Origin: Urophycis tenuis
Taxonomy: Eukaryota; Chordata; Actinopteri; Gadiformes; Phycidae
Assembly (NCBI GenBank): GCA_036785325.1
Contig: JAXIVH010000044.1
Span: 1,056,001-1,120,000 of the forward strand
Direction: 5' to 3'
Length of the DNA stretch: 64,000 nucleotides
The first letter of the stretch is position 1; each line of letters begins with the position of its first letter. The translations under genes were made by a program, and so were the position numbers. Shown here piece after piece: positions 59,992 through 64,000 of this stretch. Under the pieces are notes generated by a model. That model did no database searches and was not told the origin of the DNA. It saw only the letters and a list, made by a program, of their open reading frames with translations.

Positions 59992-60783
59992 TGACTGTGG
60001 AAAGAAAATAGCACACAAGTCATACCAAGTCACCTTTATTGTCAGTGATAAACATTAATAAATAAACAGTATGGACATTGTATAAACAGTTGTATAAAAA
60101 GTGTAAACAGTATGAACAGTGTTCTTATAAAAGATATCAATATCAATACTGATCACGTGTGTATTTTATATTTCCAGATTATTTGTTGATGAGCCAGAGC
60201 CTGTGACTCCCACCAACCGGCCCGTTCAGCCCACTGCGTTGTCGTCCTCCACCCGGCCGTAGCCTCCTGCGCCCACCCGCCTCCAGCCGAGGCCTCCTGC
60301 TGCGTCAGCCTGTGGCCTGCCCGCCCCCTGTGTCGGCAGCACCCATACCGCTGGTCCTACCCGCACAGCCACAGGCCCCCTCCGTCCTGCATCCAGGGCC
60401 ATCCTGCAGCTGTCTCTGCATTCATCGTGTGTCAAAACCATTCAAACTTGTATATGGTAACATTTCAAAATGACACCAGCATAAATGAGGACCTTGCAAT
60501 AGGTTGTGTGTTACAGGACCCCCCTGGCATACAGCTGTATGTCTCTGTGAAGGTGGTTTTAAGAACGGCATCCGGCTGAACAAGCAGCAACTCTCTCGAG
60601 GGGTTGCACGCCCACCTCGTTAACGCCGTCCCTTCACAGCGATGTGGGATCATGCCGTTCCAAGTAAGTGATTAAAACACAAACACACACACATAAATAT
60701 CTATAAAGCTTTATTGCAGACCCATGTTCATGCGGTATAATTTAAAAAGAAAAGTCTCAATGATGGCTTCAATGATACATTTT
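59992..60783 (+). repeat. E cassette copy 7
   Basis: 792 bp, type II. Nearly identical to E6 without the hAT, including ATAAATATCTATAAAGC in the tail, where other copies have ATATATAAAGC. E6 and E7 are therefore the most recent cassette pair. The transposon arrived after the duplication that separated them, or only one copy received it. Confidence 0.9.
60178..60663 (+). pseudogene. Disrupted captured gene fragment in cassette E7
   Basis: Acceptor ends at 60177, donor GTAAGT at 60664. It has the TAG and 18-bp net deletion as in E3, E4 and E6. Not coding. Confidence 0.75.
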
Positions 60784-63700
60784 GGGCTCATTTTAAGCGG
60801 GAAAATCTAAGCTTTCCAACGGTGTATGGCAAGCCTATATTGACTCATGGCTCGTTGAAATACTAAGCAAATTAATTTGTCTTCTTTATTGAAAGATTGA
60901 TCTTAATTGAAACGTTGAAGGTATGTTTTTAGCTGCTGGGTAGACTTCAGTCAACCTGACGCAGTTTTGTCTGTGAGCAACCAAATTGCTGGGGGATGGG
61001 CTCTTTATAAGCAGGGAAATCTAAGCTTTCCAACGGCGTATGGCAAGACTATATTCACCAAAGGGTCGTTGAAATACTAAGCTAATTAATTTGTGTTCTG
61101 TAAGGAAAGATTGATCTTAATTGAAACGTTGAAGGTATGTTTTTAGCTGCTGGGTAGACTTCAGTCAAACTGACGCAGTTTTGTCTGTGAGCAACCAAAT
61201 TGCTCGGGGATGGGCTCATTTTAAGCGTGGAAATCTAAGCTTTCCAACGGCGTATGGCAAGACTATATTGACTCATGGGTCTTTGAAATACTAAGCTAAT
61301 TAATTTCTGTTCTGTAATGAAAGATTGATGTTAATTGAAACGTTGAAGGTATGTTTTTAGCTGCTGGGTAGACTTCAGTCAACCTGACGCAGTTTAGTCT
61401 GTGATCAACCAGACTGCTCGCGGATGGGCTCATTTTAAGCGGGGAAATGTAAGCTTTCCAACGGCGTATGGCAAGACTATATTGACTCATGGGTCGTTGA
61501 AATACTAAGCTTATTAATTTGTGTTCTGTAAGGAAAGATTGATCTTAATTGAAACGTTGAAGGTATGTTTTTAGCTGCTGGGTAGACTTCAGTCAACCTG
61601 ACGCAGTTTTGTCTGTGAGCAACCAAATTGCTGGGGGATGGGCTCTTTATAAGCAGGGAAATCTAAGCTTTCCAACGGCGTACGGCAAGACTATATTCAC
61701 CAAAGGGTCGTTGAAATACTAAGCTAATTAATTTGTGTTCTGTAAGGAAAGATTGATCTTAATTGAAACGTTGAAGGTATGTTTTTAGCTGCTGGGTAGA
61801 CTTCAGTCAAACTGACGCAGTTTTGTCTGTGAGCAACCAAATTGCTCGGGGATGGGCTCATTTTAAGCGTGGAAATCTAAGCTTTCCAACGGCGTATGGC
61901 AAGACTATATTGACTCATGGGTCTTTGAAATACTAAGCTAATTAATTTGTGTTCTGTAAGGAAAGATTGATGTTAATTGAAACGTTGAAGGTATGTTTTT
62001 AGCTGCTGGGTAGACTTCAGTCAACCTGACGCAGTTTAGTCTGTGATCAACCAGACTGCTCGCGGATGGGCTCATTTTAAGCGGGGAAATCTAAGCTTTC
62101 TAACGGCGTATGGCAAGACTATATTCACCAAAGGGTCGTTGAAATACTAAGCTAATTAATTTGTGTTCTGTAAGGAAAGATTGATGTTAATTGAAACATT
62201 GAAGGTATGTTTTTAGCTGCTGGGTAGACTTCAGTCAACCTGACGCAGTTTTGTCTGTAAACAACCACATTGCTCGAAGATGGGCTCATTTTAAGCGGGG
62301 AAATCTAAGCTTTCCAACGGCGTATGGCAAGACTATATTGACTCATGGTTCGTTGAAATACTAAGCTAATTAATTTGTGTTCTGTAAGGAAAGATTGATG
62401 TTAATTGAAGCGTTGAAGGTATGTTTTTAGCTGCTGGACAGACTTCAGTCAACTTGACGCAGTTTAGTCTTTGATCAACCAGACTGCTCGCGGATGGGCT
62501 CATTTTAAGCGGGGAAATCTAAGCTTTCCAACGGCATATTTCAAGACTATATTGACTCATGGGTCGTTGAAATACTAAGCTAATTAATTTGTGTTCTGTA
62601 AGGAAAGATTGATCTTAATTGAAACGTTGAAGGTATGTTTTTAGCTGCTGGGTAGACTTCAGTCAACCTGACGCAGTTTTGTCTGTGAGCAACCAAATTG
62701 CTGGGGGATGGGCTCTTTATAAGCAGGGAAATCTAAGCTTTCCAACGGCGTATGGCAAGACTATATTCACCAAAGGGTCGTTGAAATACTAAGCTAATTA
62801 ATTTGTGTTCTGTAAGGAAAGATTGATCTTAATTGAAACGTTGAAGGTATGTTTTTAGCTGCTGGGTAGACTTCAGTCAACCTGACGCAGTTTAGTCTGT
62901 GATCAACCAGACTGCTCGCGGATGGGCTCATTTTAAGCGGGGAAATGTAAGCTTTCCAACGGCGTATGGCAAGACTATATTGACTCATGGGTCGTTGAAA
63001 TACTAAGCTTATTAATTTGTGTTCTGTAAGGAAAGATTGATCTTAATTGAAACGTTGAAGGTATGTTTTTAGCTGCTGGGTAGACTTCAGTCAACCTGAC
63101 GCAGTTTTGTCTGTGAGCAACCAAATTGCTGGGGGATGGGCTCTTTATAAGCGGGGAAATCTAAGCTTTCCAACGGCGTATGGCAAGACTATATTCACCA
63201 AAGGGTCGTTGAAATACTAAGCTAATTAATTTGTGTTCTGTAAGGAAAGATTGATCTTAATTGAAACGTTGAAGGTATGTTTTTAGCTGCTGGGTAGACT
63301 TCAGTCAACCTGACGCAGTTTTGTCTGTGAGCAACCTAATTGCTCGGGGATGGGCTCATTTTAAGCGGAGAAATCTAAGCTTTCCAACGGCGTATGGCAA
63401 GACTATACTGACTCATGGGTCGTTGAAATACTAAGCTAATTAATTTGTGTTCTGTAAGGAAAGATTGATGTTAATTGAAACGTTGAAGGTATGTTTTTAA
63501 CTGCTGGGTAGACTTCAGTCAACCTGACGCAGTTTTGTCTGTGAACAACCACATTGCTCGACGATGGGCTCATTTTAAGCGGGGAAATCTAAGCTTTCCA
63601 ACGGCGTATGGCAAGACTATATTGACTCATGGGTCGTTGAAATACTAAGCTAATTAATTTGTGTTCTGTAAGGAAAGATTGATGTTAGTTGAAACGTTGA

Positions 63701-64000
63701 AGGTATGTTTTTAGCTGCTGGGTAGACTACAGTCAACCTGACGCAGTTTTGTCTGTGAGCAACCAAATTGCTCGGGGATGGGCTCATTTTAAGCGGGGAA
63801 ATCTAAGCTTTCCAACGACGTATGGCAAGACTATATTGACTCATGGGTCGTTGAAATACTAAGCTAATTAATTTGTGTTCTGTAAGGAAAGATTAATCTT
63901 AATTGAAACGTTGAAGGTATGTTTTTAGCTGCTGGGTAGACTTCAGTCAACCTGACGCAGTTTTGTCTGTGAGCAACCAGACTGCTCGGGGATGGGCTCA
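60784..64000. repeat. 214-bp satellite array, segment 10 (runs off the window)
   Basis: About 15 monomers. It begins with the type II flank, then the four-monomer higher-order unit, a copy of the 59.48-59.85 kb block at about 62.09 kb, and from about 63.0 kb a copy of the 47.7-48.7 kb stretch. The window ends inside a monomer, so the array continues. Confidence 0.97.

Overview
The window looks like a heterochromatic, satellite-rich stretch of an animal genome, most likely a ray-finned fish. The organism is an inference from a BED-finger hAT transposon starting TAGGGCTGGGCGATA, a class I (gamma/epsilon-like) endogenous retrovirus, and exon fragments resembling an uncharacterised protein family I associate with teleosts. 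No ordinary host gene is visible. About 46 kb of the 64 kb (roughly 215 copies) is one tandem satellite with a 214-bp monomer. Most monomers carry a HindIII site (AAGCTT).

Layout: satellite 1-6294; cassette E1 (6295-7106); satellite 7107-16411; cassette E2 (16412-17221); satellite 17222-30108; complete-ended but defective endogenous retrovirus on the minus strand (30109-38332); satellite to 40970; cassettes E3, E4 and E5 (40971-45286) separated by about 960 bp of satellite; satellite 45287-53306; cassette E6, split by a 3316-bp hAT transposon (53411-56726); satellite with a 536-bp inverted-repeat element (57906-58441); cassette E7 (59992-60783); satellite to the end. Left of about 40 kb the array is a patchwork of 1.3-2.8 kb blocks copied at offsets of 1285, 3695, 10117 and 12042 bp. 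Right of 45 kb it is mainly a four-monomer (about 856 bp) higher-order repeat.

The E cassette is the most unusual part. It is a 792-812 bp non-satellite segment with a splice acceptor, a proline-rich coding stretch, a second acceptor, a 165-bp exon and a consensus donor. It replaces part of a monomer and has been amplified seven times with the satellite. Three copies keep the exons open. Four share one set of disabling changes.

The retrovirus has LTRs that look identical by eye, so it is young. It lacks reverse transcriptase through a frame-preserving deletion, has a one-base frameshift near the integrase end, and keeps only the start of env. Its long leader contains six hairpin units whose stems change sequence but keep pairing. 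Its ends show an atypical 14-bp flank duplication. The hAT element has matching termini, an 8-bp target duplication and an apparently intact three-exon transposase.
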